From contig CAIIXF020000009.1 of assembly GCA_903813345.2 (NCBI GenBank), forward strand, positions 14,398,347 to 14,462,346: a DNA stretch of 64,000 bases, given 5' to 3'. A model generated the notes under the pieces. That model saw only the letters and a list, made by a program, of their open reading frames with translations, was not told the origin of the DNA and did not search any database. Every line of letters starts with the position of its first letter. The first letter of the stretch is position 1. The position numbers and the translations under genes are program-made. Shown here in pieces: positions 1 through 12,445 of this stretch. The DNA comes from Owenia fusiformis. Its lineage: Eukaryota > Annelida > Polychaeta > Sabellida > Oweniidae.

Positions 1-423
1 AGAAAAGGTTGATTTGTCCACTTTTCTGTTCAGCAATACATGCTTCTAAAGATACAATTGCTTTAGTCAAAAGATCTTTGCATTGTGATCTATGGGATTA
101 AGGAGGAATAGGTATTTGCTAGATGAATAACTTATAAGATCATTGCATATGGCATCAGTATATGCAAACCAACATGTAAATATTAGGCCATAGCAACTTC
201 TATATGGTTTACACAACATGGCATGCTCAATGGCATGCACAACACAGTGGAACCCAAGTGGAAACGTAGAGGTACAAAAAGTGTTGTTCAACAAGTCCAC
301 TGTTCTCTTACTGTGAAATCATTATATCAATGGTTTCAAACATTTGATTATGAACCCCCTGATTACTTATTCTACCTCACAATTGTGAGCTGTAATTAAA
401 TATAGATGTTTTCAGTAACTTAC
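1..423. other. GDE1 intron 5 sequence, nothing recognised
   Basis: This lies downstream of the exon 424-626 donor (AA|GTAAGT, minus strand). I looked for the final GDE1 exon on the minus strand and did not find one. Open frames here show no family motif. Confidence 0.5.
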
Positions 424-3400
424 TTGGAGATTTGATCATCTCTGGCTAGGAATGCTGAATTACCCATGACGTACCACAACCAGTGATATTGGCTCCACTC
501 CAGCACAATGTCAAGGATGGGGCACACAAACTCTCTCATGACATAGTTCCCTTCCTGGTACCAGTAGCCCACTATACCTGGCCTGTGAGTCATACCTGTG
601 ATTATATCAGGGTCAGCTCTTCTCACCTGCAGGTAGATAGAAGACATTATAGTGTATGATATGTAATGCTGAGATTCACAATTTCATGACTTATGCAGTT
701 TTTGTAGGAATTTATGGCATCACATTACCTGATACATTGGTGTGAGATCATAAGATGCTATATAGTATGTAGGAATAATGCATTTTCAATTTTCTAAACA
801 CCTCAGGCACTAATTACAGAGATCATGGTAAAGATTGTAAGGTTGGTATGCATTTTATATAATAGTGAGAGCATAATCCAAAAACAATACATGTTTATAG
901 TAGTAATTGTTTTAATTGCTATTCATGCTAGTAGTTTAACAAGGAGAGATCGAATATTCAAAAACAAACTTTACTTTGGCAAATCAGTACTGTCCCATTG
1001 AAATACATGCTAGAATATTGAAAGCAGTTATCTTAGCAGTTACATCAAAATTCACAAGAATAACTATAAATTACCTATAAATCATGTGCGCAAAACATTT
1101 AATTCATAGCTTTACAAAGGAAGTATTAAGGTTATGTGTTATTCGCAGTTATATTAAGATGCTTGCAGCGGCCATTTTGTATTTTGGTGAAAACACAGAA
1201 TGATCGCTTGAAGATATATCAGGTTAGTTTCGGGGTTGTCTAATGATGTAAAATCAATTATAATCTTGCTTTTATCTGGAAGTGCAGAATGGTTGACATT
1301 AGCTCTCTAACTAATATGACTCAAAAAATTTTAACAAATTTAATTAGTTGCTTAAACGAGCATACATTACGCCAAAGTATAAAGTGTTTTTGGTTTAACA
1401 CTTACAGCATATTAGACTAGTTGGTTGAATGAACATACAATTGCCATAGTGTAGAGTGAGGGGTGTTTCTGGTTTAATACTTACAGCATATATGACTAGT
1501 GGATTGAATGAGCATACAATTGCCATAGTGTACAGTGAGGGGTGTTTCTGGTTTAATACTTACAGCATATATGACTAGTGGATTGAATGAGCATACAATT
1601 GCCATAGTGTAGAGTGAGGGGTGTTTCTGGTTTAATACTTACAGCATATATATGACTAGTGGATTGGATGAGCATACAATTGCCATAGTGTAGAGTGAGG
1701 GGTGTTTCTGGTTTAATACTTACAGCATATATATGACTAGTGGATTGAATGAGCATACAATTGCCATAGTGTAGAGTGAGGGGTGTTTCTGGTTTAACAC
1801 TTACAGCATATATGACTAGTGGATTGAATGAGCATACAATTGCCATAGTGTAGAGTGAGGGGTGTTTCTGTTTTAATACTAACAGCATATATGACTAATG
1901 GATTGAATGAGCATACAATTACCATAGTGTAGAGTGAGGGGTGTTTCTGTTTTAATACTAACAGCATATATGACTAGTGGATTGAATGAGCATACAATTG
2001 CCATAGTGTAGAGTGAGGGGTGTTTCTGGTTTAATACTAACAGCATATATGACTAGTGGATTGAATGAGCATACAATTGCCATAGTGTAGAGTGAGGGGT
2101 GTTTCTGGTTTAATACTTACAGCATATATGACTAGTGGATTGAATGAACATACAATTGCCATAGTGTAGAGTGAGGGGTGTTTCTGTTTTAATACTAACA
2201 GCATATATGACTAGTGGATTGAATGAGCATACAATTGCCATAGTGTAGAGTGAGGGGTGTTTCTGGTTTAATACTTATATCATATATGACTAGTGGATTG
2301 AATGAACATACAATTGCCATAGTGTAGAGTGAGGGGTGTTTCTGGTTTAATACTAACAGCATATATGACTAGTGGATTGAATGAACATACAATTGCCATA
2401 GTGTAGAGTGAGGGCTGTTTCTGGTTTAATACTTAAAGCATATATGACTAGTGGATTGAATGAGCATACAATTGCCATAGTGTAGAGTGAGGGGGTGTTT
2501 CTGGTTTAATACTTATATCATATATGACTAGTGGATTGAATGAGCATACAATTGCCATAGTGTACAGTGACGGGTGTTTCTGGTTTAATACTTACAGCAT
2601 ATATATGACTAGTGGATTGAATTAAATGCATACAATTGCCATAGTGTAGAGTGAGGGGAGTTTTTGGTTTGATACTTACAGCATATATGACTAGTGGATT
2701 GAATGAGCATACAATTGCCATAGTGTAGAGTGAGGGGAGTTTTTGGTTTGATACTTACAGCATATATGACTAGTGGATTGAATGAGCATACAATTGCCAT
2801 AGTGTAGAGTGAGGGGAGTTTTTGGTTTGATACTTACAGCATATATGACTAGTGGATTGAATGAGCATACAATTGCCATAGTGTAGAGTGAGGGGAGTTT
2901 TTGGTTTGATACTTACAGCATATATGACTAGTGGATTGAATGAGCATACAATTGCCATAGTGTAGAGTGAGGGGAGTTTTTGGTTTGATACTTACAGCAT
3001 ATATGACTAGTGGATTGAATGAGCATACAATTGCCATAGTGTAGAGTGAGGGGAGTTTTTGGTTTGATACTTACAGCATATATGACTAGTGGATTGAATG
3101 AGCATACAATTGCCATAGTGTAGAGTGAGGGGTGTTTCTGTTTTAATACTAACAGCATATATGACTAGTGGATTGAATGAGCATACAATTGCCATAGTGT
3201 AGAGTGAGGGGTGTTTCTGTTTTAATACTAACAGCATATATGACTAGTGGATTGAATGAGCATACAATTGCCATAGTGTAGAGTGAGGGGAGTTTTTGGT
3301 TTGATACTTACAGCATATATGACTAGTGGATTGAATGAGCATACAATTGCCATAGTGTAGAGTGAGGGGTGTTTCTGTTTTAATACTAACAGCATATATG

Positions 3401-6400
3401 ACTAATGGATTGAATGAGCATACAATTACCATAGTGTAGAGTGAGGGGTGTTTCTGTTTTAATACTAACAGCATATATGACTAGTGGATTGAATGAGCAT
3501 ACAATTGCCATAGTGTAGAGTGAGGGGAGTTTTTGGTTTGATACTTACAGCATATATGACTAATGGATTGAATGAGCATACAATTGCCATAGTGTAGAGT
3601 GAGGGGTGTTTCTGGTTGAATACTAACAGCATATATGACTAGTGGATTGAATGAGCATACAATTGCCATAGTGTAGAGTGAGGGGTGTTTCTGGTTGAAT
3701 ACTTACAGCATATATGACTAATGGATTGAATGAGCATACAATTGCCATAGTGTAGAGTGAGGGGTGTTTCTGGTTGAATACTTACAGCATATATGACTAG
3801 TGGATTGAATGAGCATACAATTGCCATAGTGTAGAGTGAGGGGTGTTTCTGGTTGAATACTTACAGCATATATGACTAATGGATTGAATGAGCATACAAT
3901 TGCCATAGTGTAGAGTGAGGGGTGTTTCTGTTTTAATACTAACAGCATATATGACTAGTGGATTGAATGAGCATACAATTGCCATAGTGTAGAGTGAGGG
4001 GAGTTTTTGGTTTGATACTTACAGCATATATGACTAATGGATTGAATGAGCATACAATTGCCATAGTGTAGAGTGAGGGGTGTTTCTGGTTGAATACTTA
4101 CAGCATATATGACTAGTGGATTGAATTGAATGCATACAATTGCCATAGTGTAGAGTGAGGGGTGTTTCTGGTTTAATACTTACAGCATATATGACTAGTG
4201 GATTGAATGAGCATACAATTGCCAGAGTGTAGAGTGAGGGGTGTTTCTGGTTTAACACTTACAGCATATATGACTAGTGGATTGAATGAGCATACAATTG
4301 CCATAGTGTAGAGTGAGGGGTGTTTCTGGTTTAATACTTACAGCATATATGACTAGTGGATTGAATGATCATACAATTGCCATAATGTAGAGTGAATGGT
4401 GTTTCTGGTTGAATACTTACAGCATATATGACTAGTGGATTGAATGAGCATACAATTGCCATAGTGTAGAGTGAGGGGAGTTTTTGGTTTGATACTTACA
4501 GCATATATGACTAGTGGATTGAATGAGCATACAATTGCCATAGTGTAGAGTGAGGGGTGTTTCTGGTTGAATACTTACAGCATATATGACTAGTGGATTG
4601 AATGAGCATACAATTGCCATAGTGTAGAGGGAGGGGTGTTTCTGGTAGACATCTGTTATTGCAACAGCAGCCTGGAATACAACATATTTATATTGTAGTT
4701 CAACTAATACATTAAAATGTGCTCATGTAAAAATGTCTACTATTTTACTATATGATAACACATGTCTAGTATTCATTCATTTAAAATACCTGTATCATAC
4801 TAACAAAGTAGATTTTCTATATGAATGGTGAAATACAATAAAACATTTAGTATTTTCACCTATTTGGTCTTGGATATAATTATACATGTATCTATTTAAA
4901 AAGGGAGAGTCTTTACCATCCATGTTTGGTACATGTTCATGAATTGGAGTTCACAAATATTTGAAATATTGTTGCCTTCACCACATGTATATGAAGATTG
5001 ACTATCTGAGTCATGTAAAATAAAATGCTGTATTTCAATAGTTGAAAACTGTTTTATAAGGTATATTTTTCCCATAATCCATGTTCTGATCATTAGATCT
5101 ATTTATGATATGATAGAGAAGATTTTCAATTGCATTTCTAAAATGAGTCAGGCCTTACCTTTTGTGCATCACCTTTCACATCAATATAGACTTTCAACCC
5201 CAAGCCAAGACACTCAACCAATCCTTCTTCTAGGGTTGGGATACCCTCATTAGGAAAATGGTCCCTTTAAAACATTAATTGCATAAGATAACACCAACCT
5301 AAACTAATACAGAACAAAAACTGTAAAATGTATGCAATAAAAAAGTTTCTGCTATATACAATTGTATGGCATTAAAGAAATGGATATATTCCATATCCAA
5401 TAAGATTAGTTTAGTTTTCTAACACGGAATATGGCTTACTTTAATTCATGTTTTGATGATGCATCCAGCTTTTTGACATCTTCATACATTAGTTCATCGA
5501 TGTAACCAGTTCCATCAGTTGTACGATCAACTGTGAAGTCATGAAGAAGGACAGCAATGCCATCTTTAGTAAATGCTAAGTCTAACTCCACTGCCTGTGC
5601 TCCATTCCTCCTTGCCTACAATCATTTAAAGCACCGTCAGTTAGGTGAGTCTGGTGAGACCTGATGATTTTCTTATTGACAAATTTTAGTATTTCAGTTT
5701 CAGGGGTCTGAGAATCATCAGGTATACAGCTACTATTGGCAATAGGAAATCCTCAATTTGATTAATAATTTTTTTGAGTAAATATATCACAATCAGATTA
5801 TCTAGCAACAGCATTGTAGGTACATAAGAGGGTTCAGAGAAGACATATGTCTGTAATGTAAATATGATTGAGAAGACATAATCACTGATTGGTCAAATTG
5901 ACAGACAAATGACACATTCAATGGTGGTTTCAAGGTTTTTCCAAAAACGCTTCGAATAATATTAAGTTAATATCTATAGTTTGTAAACCAATATCATAGC
6001 TTGTCATTACACAGCAAGATAAAGAAAGATGTAAGGCATATGGTAACATCAATTAACATCACAATGACGTGTGCTATTCGGAATCTAGCTGGTAAAAATT
6101 CTGACAAACTAAGCTGGTAGGCAAGAGACTTTTATGTCTGTCATCTCTAAGCTCTTGGGTTTTCCCTCCTCTTAGGTGCATAAAGTATCCGTATTCATAT
6201 TTTTGAGACATAATGTAAGCAAAACTTAGATTATCCAACTCACTACCTACCTTTTTCAAATCACCATGAATGTGGGGTTGATTTTTTCAGATTACCCCAA
6301 GAATAACTTGTGTATTAAAATACAGAATCACATCCACATAATATCATTTTGCATCAGGCAGAAGATTCATTATGTGGTGAAAATTTATTGAAAAATGAGA

Positions 6401-9400
6401 AATTGATATAAAAAATATGTTTCTGACTCCAACGATGATTGGCTCCCAGGGTCTCAACTCTATATTCGACCTTGACCTTGTTCGATGACAACATCGAAGA
6501 TGTCATTATTTTCTGATATTATAAATGACTATACATACATATATTGACCTAAAATCTTGATCATTAAACTCAAAAATACATCATTGGTCCTTAAGACGTA
6601 AAAATAGTTGGGACTTCAGAGTCTACAAGTTCTTAGAGGCATCAGGCCAAGGGAATATAATTCAAATGGAAAACTTAAATGCTAAAGCTATTTAATAAGA
6701 GGTCAAGCTTTATCAACAATCTCAAGATCTCTTTCTAAAAAACATTTGGAATGACAAAAACAATGAAGTGAACGGTAATAAATTAAGAACTTTCAGGCAA
6801 TTTAAGTATGGAGTAGTAGCAGAAAGTTATGTAACTTGTTTCATCCCAAGACACCATCGAAGTACATTGGCTAAACTGAGAACTGGGACGCTACAACTCC
6901 GTATATAAACTGGTAGATATGATGGTACTCCTCTGGACCAGAGAACTTGCAAACTCTGTGATTTGGATGAAGTTGAGAATGAAATTCATTTTCTGATAAA
7001 ATCTCCACACTATAAGCTCCTAAGGGATACCTTCTATAGAGAGATTGTGCAAGAGCAATTGCCATATATAGACTTGAATAATGCAAATTCACTTTTGACA
7101 TTTATTAGCCTAATGCTTGCCAAGAAGATTCAAAAACCTCTAGCAGCTCTTATTCATAATATGTATTCAAAAAGGCAATTTGACTATGGCAGATTATAGG
7201 AGTTACATTTGTGAAGTCCAGACTTGGTTAAAACTGATACTTTTTAGAATTAAAGATATAACTGGGCAGCAGGTGTGTGTCCCCAATCTGTTATAGTCAT
7301 TTTCCAGCACTTGACTGCAAAATTTATTGTATCAATACAGTTTATTTATGTTTGCATGCATATTCATTTATTGTGATAATGGCCATTAATAGAAAATATT
7401 TGTCAAAGCATTTAAAGATGGCAGCACTTGAATACTACTCTATCTAAGAGTGCTCTATTAAGTCAACTTACTCTAGTCAATACTCATTTACAATTAGATA
7501 TACATTTAATGGTGTCTCCTAAGCCGATGCCGGCTGGTGGGTTTTTTAAAAAAAAAAGTATTTATTATATGATATTTAATGTAGTTTTTAAACCTGTGAC
7601 ACAGAAATAAAATATTTTAAACTTAAACTAAATCATTTCTTGAGTATTTGAATTTTATTGTTTGGAAATAAGACCAAAACTTGCAATTCAAATTTTGAAG
7701 TGAAAACATGGCAGACGTTTTGATTTTGTATAAACTGTATTTGTATAATAATAGTGTAGTGTAGTGTAGCGTAGTAAGCTTTTATTTTTGTACTGACTAA
7801 TATGTCATACCATGACATTCTAAGATCAATAAAAGATATACATCTGTATTTAGCCATTATGTCCCTATCATTAAATATATGCATGAGGTCTGACGTCAAT
7901 ATAGCCCGAGCTTGCGAGGGTTATATTGACGACAGACCGAAGGCATATATTCAATGATACGGACATAATTGTTGTATTAAATACCTAAAGTACATTTTAC
8001 ATTACATTTCATGAATATAATATGTAGAAATTCGTGAAAAAAGACAAAAATGATTTGTTTTCATGTTATATCAATGACGTCACACGTCTGTTAGCGATTG
8101 AAATATGTAAGAAATGAAACGTGACGTCATACGATTGTCATGGTAAAAAGTTTGGCGGCTATACAGGAATATATAGCCGTCCTTCGGCTCCATTGACTTC
8201 CATACAAATGCTTCGCTAGGTATGTAATACATATATATATATATTGCAAGGACTGTCACGACTGTCGTAATGTTAAAGCCTGATATGACTGTGACAATGC
8301 TATATTATATTGAAAGGCCTGTCATAACTGTGGTAATGTTAAAACCTGATATGACCGTGACATGACAATGCAATATTATATTGCAAGGCCTGTCATAACT
8401 GTGGTAATGTTAAAGCCTGATATGACTGTGACAATGCTATATTATATTGCAAGGCCTGTCATAACTGTGGTAATGTTAAAGCCTGATATGACTGTGACAA
8501 TGTTATATTATATTGCGAGACCTATCATAACTGTGATAATGTTAAAGCCTGATATGACTGTGACAATGTTATATTATATTGCAAGACCTGTCATAACTGT
8601 GGTAATGTTAAAGCCTGATATGACTGTGACAATGTTATATTATATTGCAAGACCTATCATAACTGTGGTAATGTTAAAGCCTGATATGACTGTGACAATG
8701 TTATATTATATTGCAAGACCTGTCATAACTGTGGTAATGTTAAAGCCTGATATGACTGTGACAATGGTTGCAAGGCCTGTCATGACCGTGGTAATGTTAA
8801 AGCATGATATGACCATGACAATGGTTGAAAGACCTGTCATGACTGTGGCAATGGTTGCAAGGCCTGTCATGACCGTGGTAATGTTAAAGCCTGATATGAC
8901 CATGACAATGGTTGAAAGACCTGTCATGACCATGGTAATGTTAAAGTCTGATATGACCGTGACAATGTTCACGTTCTTGAATGAGATTAGAATTATAGTT
9001 TGCGGAACGTGAGTACCATGTACATATATAGTAGTCTAGATTTACATATTTAATTTTTCATTACGATATTCTCATGCTACTAAATGTAATTTAATATAAT
9101 CATTGTCACGGTCACATCGTGCTTTAACATTAGCACAGTCATGACAGACCTTGGAATATGATGTAGCATTGTCACGGATATACCAGGATTTCACGAAAAC
9201 ACTACCACTGTCATGGCAGGATCCTTGCGAAACTTAAAAACACTTAATAACATGGTGACGGACTGACGGTTAGGCCAGGCATAAGTCTTGCAATAGATAG
9301 CATGTGGAAAAACGATACAAATCATATGTAAATAGTTCTCTGTGATGTAACAGGCTCATGAGATCAGTTCTTTAAGACCACACTACAAATAGTTCAACAA

Positions 9401-10883
9401 GCTAAACCTTGACTGTGCCTTATTTCTTATCTGACATAACTTGTGGCACCAATCAAAATTCAGATTACTAAATTAGCTAATTGAAGTACTGTACACTCCA
9501 AAAAGAAAGTGGGCGTGGCAGATCAAATATCAATTTGGAAGAACTAACTTGAGGCTCTAGCCACTTCTTGGCTAGAAGTAATTCCATTATTGTAAAATTT
9601 CTAGCCGGGATTCAATAAATTTAAGTAATATTCTAAAAACCGTCATGTTAAGGTGCAGTGGTACTTATGACAAAATAGGACGTGACAATGTCATTTTTAG
9701 ACATTCTTTCACAGTCAGAGAGAATGTTTCTGGCGAAATTCTGGGATTGCAAATACTTGAAGTTGGGAAACCGGAAGGGCTTACCTTTTTTAATTCCCGA
9801 ATCTCACCGAATCTCTCCGAAATTAGCTCATCTTGGTGACTGTAAATTGCACAGCTGTATTCAATGGAGTCTTGTCATATTCAATCAGCCTCAATTTTAA
9901 AGTGTATATTTTATTTTCAACGTGATTTCATCGTTTTTTGTCGACTGGTAAGAATACGCTGGGCAAATGGCAAGATGGATGACTTTTGACCTGACCTACA
10001 CCGATGGCGGTGACGTCATCAATTTTATCTATACAAATTCTATTCGGTCATGTGACCTTGTGCCAGAAGTCCGACTTTTTGGTCAGTCGACCTGTTCAAA
10101 GTACATTTAGTAATAATTATCGCTTTTCAGAACAATTTAGGAAACAATATTTTCTATCTACGATTACAAAGCATCTAAGGTACGTAAATTTATATGAACA
10201 ACTGAGTCAATAGGGATAAATAGCCCAACGAGAGTCGGCGGTCTTAAAAAATACTTGGATCTGGATGCCAGTCCTGGTATAGATATAGTTCCAGGGCAGT
10301 TCGAAGAACGTATTAGATGTCCGTGCATTCTTTGAACAAAGATAACATACTTCTGTTTCGACCTCCAGTCATTTCAAATAGTTTAACATATCGTTTATAG
10401 GACAGGGATCACAATGTACATGGTCAAAATGACCCTAAAGATGATGAAATAACTTTTTCAGCCCTCTGAAAATTTGCATGGAAAATACCCGGAAGTGGTA
10501 TTTACCTAATGACACCATATCATGGTAAGGAAGAACCATCTCATCCGATAATTGATTTGAATAAAGAGAAATCTAGAAAATGTTCAACAGTTAGAACAGT
10601 CGTATAATTAATTTCTTTTATTTACCTCTCTAAATGAAGCAATTGTGTTTTCTGGTGCATCAGTTTGTCCTCCTCGGTGGGCGATAATAGGTAGACGACC
10701 ACTTTCATCTGTATTTAAAACTATGTCAGAGATTCTTTTCTCAAGGAGTGGCAGTTTGAAATACTCCAACGCTCCCCAAACTACAATACTTAGTATGATA
10801 GCAAACACCTTACTGCCAGATAAGACCCAGACAGCCAGGAAAATAAGAAAAATATCGACCCACAGAGATGCAATCAGAAACAT
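424..10883 (-). CDS. GDE1: Glycerophosphodiester phosphodiesterase 1 (3' end outside the window)
   Basis: Hydrolyses glycerophosphodiesters such as glycerophosphoinositol or lysophospholipid-type substrates at membranes (family knowledge). Coding exons: 10626-10883, 5440-5615, 5159-5264, 4579-4671 and 424-626, all minus strand, with matching phases and GT/AG borders; together 278 codons plus 2 nt. The start is the only Met before the hydrophobic N-terminus (about residues 5-40, a membrane anchor). The GDPD core follows: PIIAHRGG (His69, Arg70), APENT, then VELDLAFTKDGIAVLLHD with Glu96, Asp98 and His111 as expected metal and catalytic residues, and DRTTDGTG. Later exons give IPTLEEGLVECL, YIDVKG, the MTHRP motif and a hydrophobic W/Y-rich stretch like vertebrate GDE1. 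The last exon, expected to carry the second HRxxx-distal GDPD strands, is not seen in 1-423 and must lie outside. The odd feature is exon 4, whose 3' half is repeated about 40 times in the following intron. Confidence 0.93.
627..1391. other. GDE1 intron 4, non-repeat part
   Basis: AT-rich sequence between exon 5 (acceptor CCTGCAG at 627-633, minus strand) and the minisatellite. It contains a CGGCCATTTTG-type segment near 1168 that recurs in other intergenic repeats of the window. No gene or element ends were recognised. Confidence 0.4.
1392..4578 (-). repeat. 79-bp minisatellite made of GDE1 exon-4 3' end plus its 5' splice site, about 40 copies
   Basis: Read on the minus strand, each unit is 66 nt identical or nearly so to the last 22 codons of GDE1 exon 4 (encoding QKHPSLYTMAIV to VIYA), followed by 13 nt starting GTAAGTATTAAAC, the start of intron 4. 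I count 41 donor positions including the authentic one at 4579/4578. Unit length is mostly 79 bp, a few are 78-83 because of TA or TGAAT insertions. Most units keep GTAAGTAT; about eleven carry GTTAGTAT; three (near 2275, 2433 and 2513) have lost the GT. No unit carries the exon-4 3' splice site, which exists once, at 4672-4673. Units fall into subtypes (GTGTTTCTGG, GAGTTTTTGG and TTTCTGTTTT versions) with a run of six GAGTTTTTGG units at about 2656-3060. The 1392 boundary is approximate; the first unit is the most diverged. Confidence 0.95.
6656..7199 (+). pseudogene. 3' end of a non-LTR retrotransposon ORF2 (L2/CR1-like)
   Basis: Plus-strand reading gives a run ending in LAKLRTGTLQLRI, then a stop (TAA at about 6905) where relatives have ETGR, then TGRYDGTPLDQRTCKLCDLDE, then EIHFLIKSPHYKLLRDTFY and about 50 more residues to a stop at 7199. 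The CxxC-H-C pattern (CKLC, H of EIHF, then the normally Cys position, here Ser of KSP) matches the zinc-knuckle tail common to LINE ORF2 proteins of aquatic invertebrates. The nonsense codon and the missing Cys mark it as dead. It lies in GDE1 intron 1. The LINE clade is inferred from memory. Confidence 0.75.
7855..7972. repeat. Short palindromic element (hairpin)
   Basis: Left half GTCTGACGTCAATATAGCCC and right half GGGTTATATTGACGACAGAC pair around a GAGCTTGCGA loop, and pairing continues outward to ATTATGTCC/GGACATAAT. No coding content. One of several such hairpins in the window. Confidence 0.7.
8240..8990 (+). repeat. 57/66-bp minisatellite, first array
   Basis: About eleven tandem units built on CTGTCATAACTGTGGTAATG, TTAAAGCCTGATATGACTGT and GACAATG, alternating between a long form (66 bp, with CTATATTATATTGCAAGGC) and a short form (57 bp, with GTTGCAAGGC). 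Both periods are multiples of three, so open frames run through both strands; these are repeat artefacts, not genes. The same units recur at 62600-63325. Confidence 0.9.
9020..9290 (-). mobile_element. Unexpanded copy of the minisatellite-bearing element
   Basis: On the minus strand this segment shows the same left flank as 62551-62640 (TTGCAAGACTTATGCCTGGC, then the GTCACCATGTTATTAAGTGT word), only one to two diverged repeat units, and the same right flank as 63325-63365 (ATTACATTTAGTAGCATGAG). It is therefore the same element in opposite orientation with almost no array. It lies right after the array at 8240-8990. Confidence 0.75.
9291..10625. other. GDE1 intron 1, proximal part
   Basis: No gene or element ends recognised between the minisatellite element and the exon 1 donor (GAG|GTAAAT at 10625). 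Open frames near 9645-9900 and 10004-10213 lack family motifs and overlap in different frames, so I do not call them. Confidence 0.4.
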
Positions 10884-11721
10884 TGTTGATTGTCGTACGC
10901 TAAAAGGACGAACGGTTCATATTTTCGTTTTAGTTGCTCTAAATAAGCGAACAACGACGCGTTCTTTATTTTTATATATTTTAATGAAACTTAATGCAAT
11001 TTTGAATAGAGTAGTCATATTTTAAATTATAAAAATAAAAGTTGAATCAAATCAATAAAATGGTGACTGAGTAACCAAAGATTGCATTTTCATCTAATTC
11101 TAGTGTTTGCCTATATCAATTTGGATGATGCCTTTGGTCAGTTGATGCAGTGTTTCCATTTTGTACTATCTTTTCACTTAATACTTTTCACATATTTTCA
11201 TAATGAAATATGGTAGCCATTTTGCCATTTGAACTGAGCAGCCATATTAAAATTTCTTATCAAGCAGGGTATGCCGAGAAGGCATCAGCTTATACGCTTT
11301 GAACCAAATCCATCAACCAGTATTTGAGTTATAATCTGGACATTTAAATGGACAAACCGATGGATTCTCTGTATTCCTCCCTTTTGTTATATATGGATGT
11401 AAATATATGCAGTCAAAGGATGACTATTTGTACTGAGAAGTGAGAACGTCCATTCCTTTGCATCTTCCTCATAGGTAGCTACTGTAGCTACATGTACACA
11501 TGATAGAACAGTGAGAGTGAAATCAATGCTTTAGTTGCATAAAAAACTTCATTCCATTTTGATTGGTTTGGAAATTTTTATCAATATTTGGCCCTTTAAA
11601 TCCTAGGACTTAGACATTTTCTTCTTGAAAAATATAATTTAGATAGGTCTCCTTCAAGTGGTATTTAGAATGCAAACCATAAAACTCTTGTGAATGTAAA
11701 ATGGACATTATGCCTATATAC
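10884..11721. promoter_or_regulatory. Upstream region of GDE1
   Basis: Sequence 5' of the GDE1 start codon. The promoter should lie within the first few hundred bases above 10883. No TATA box at a defined distance or other motif could be assigned; this is inferred from position only. Confidence 0.3.
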
Positions 11722-12305
11722 TAGTGGTGTCAATTAACCGCTTGAGCATTAACCGGTTAACCGGGGGTTTTTACCGGTTAAAGTCGGTTAACCGGCGGGA
11801 AATTTGAACTGATAATTTCAAATGAAATCTTCATCTTCGATCTTGAAAGTTGAAAAAAATTGGAAAAATGATATATCGGCGTTTATTTTTTACGTTCGTC
11901 AAGCTTTACGCTATTCTATGTAAGTAAGCGCGAATGCAATGTGGCAGGGATTAAAGTTGCTGATTGGATGTTTGTAAGGAATTATCGGACCTATCACATG
12001 TATGAGTAGCTCACATGAAACTGACGCTTGAAAAACAAACAGATTAAAATGCAAAGTAAGCGCGGGAAAGCAATGTGGCAGGGATTAAAGTTGCTGATTG
12101 GATGTTTGTAAGGAGTTATGGGACTTATGACATGTATGAGTAGCTTACGTGAAACTGACACCATAAAACCAAACGGATTAGCATGCAAAATAAGCGCGGG
12201 AAATAACAGAATTATACACGGTCAACTAACCGCCCATAAAAACTCAGACCGGTCAAGGCATTATTGGCGGTTAACCGGTTAACCGGTTAATACTTGACAC
12301 CTCTA
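11722..12305. mobile_element. Non-autonomous hAT element
   Basis: Ends are TAGTGGTGTCAA and TTGACACCTCTA, the usual hAT terminal pattern, flanked by a perfect 8-bp duplication CTATATAC at 11714-11721 and 12306-12313. Subterminal ACCGGTTAACCGG-type repeats lie at both ends. Inside, a segment of about 70 bp (around GTGGCAGGGATTAAAGTTGC) occurs twice, at about 11930 and 12065. No transposase. Confidence 0.92.
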
Positions 12306-12445
12306 CTATATACTCCTTTGAATAAGGCATTCATCAATGTATATTTCATGTATTTAGGCTTTGGACTGGCAGCTTACAGGGTATCATACTTCTTTGAGTA
12401 TAGCCATAGTATTTTAACAAAAGAAAGACTTGTTTGGTTTATATA

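Noticed and set aside
67-300. 77-codon minus-strand frame as last GDE1 exon
   Set aside because: No similarity to the GDPD C-terminus and no acceptor in the needed phase.
1392-4578. CRISPR-like array
   Set aside because: Units are contiguous without unique spacers and derive from an animal exon; the genome is eukaryotic.
1553-4620. Many 62-111-codon minus-strand frames with QKHPSLYT and HYGNCMLIQSTS repeats
   Set aside because: They are read-through of the GDE1 exon-4 array across its splice donors, in three frames; not separate genes.
8362-9012. 216-codon repetitive ORF, and its 227-codon relative at 62659-63342
   Set aside because: Periods of 57 and 66 bp keep frames open on both strands; no domain, no start context, and the sequence is a minisatellite.
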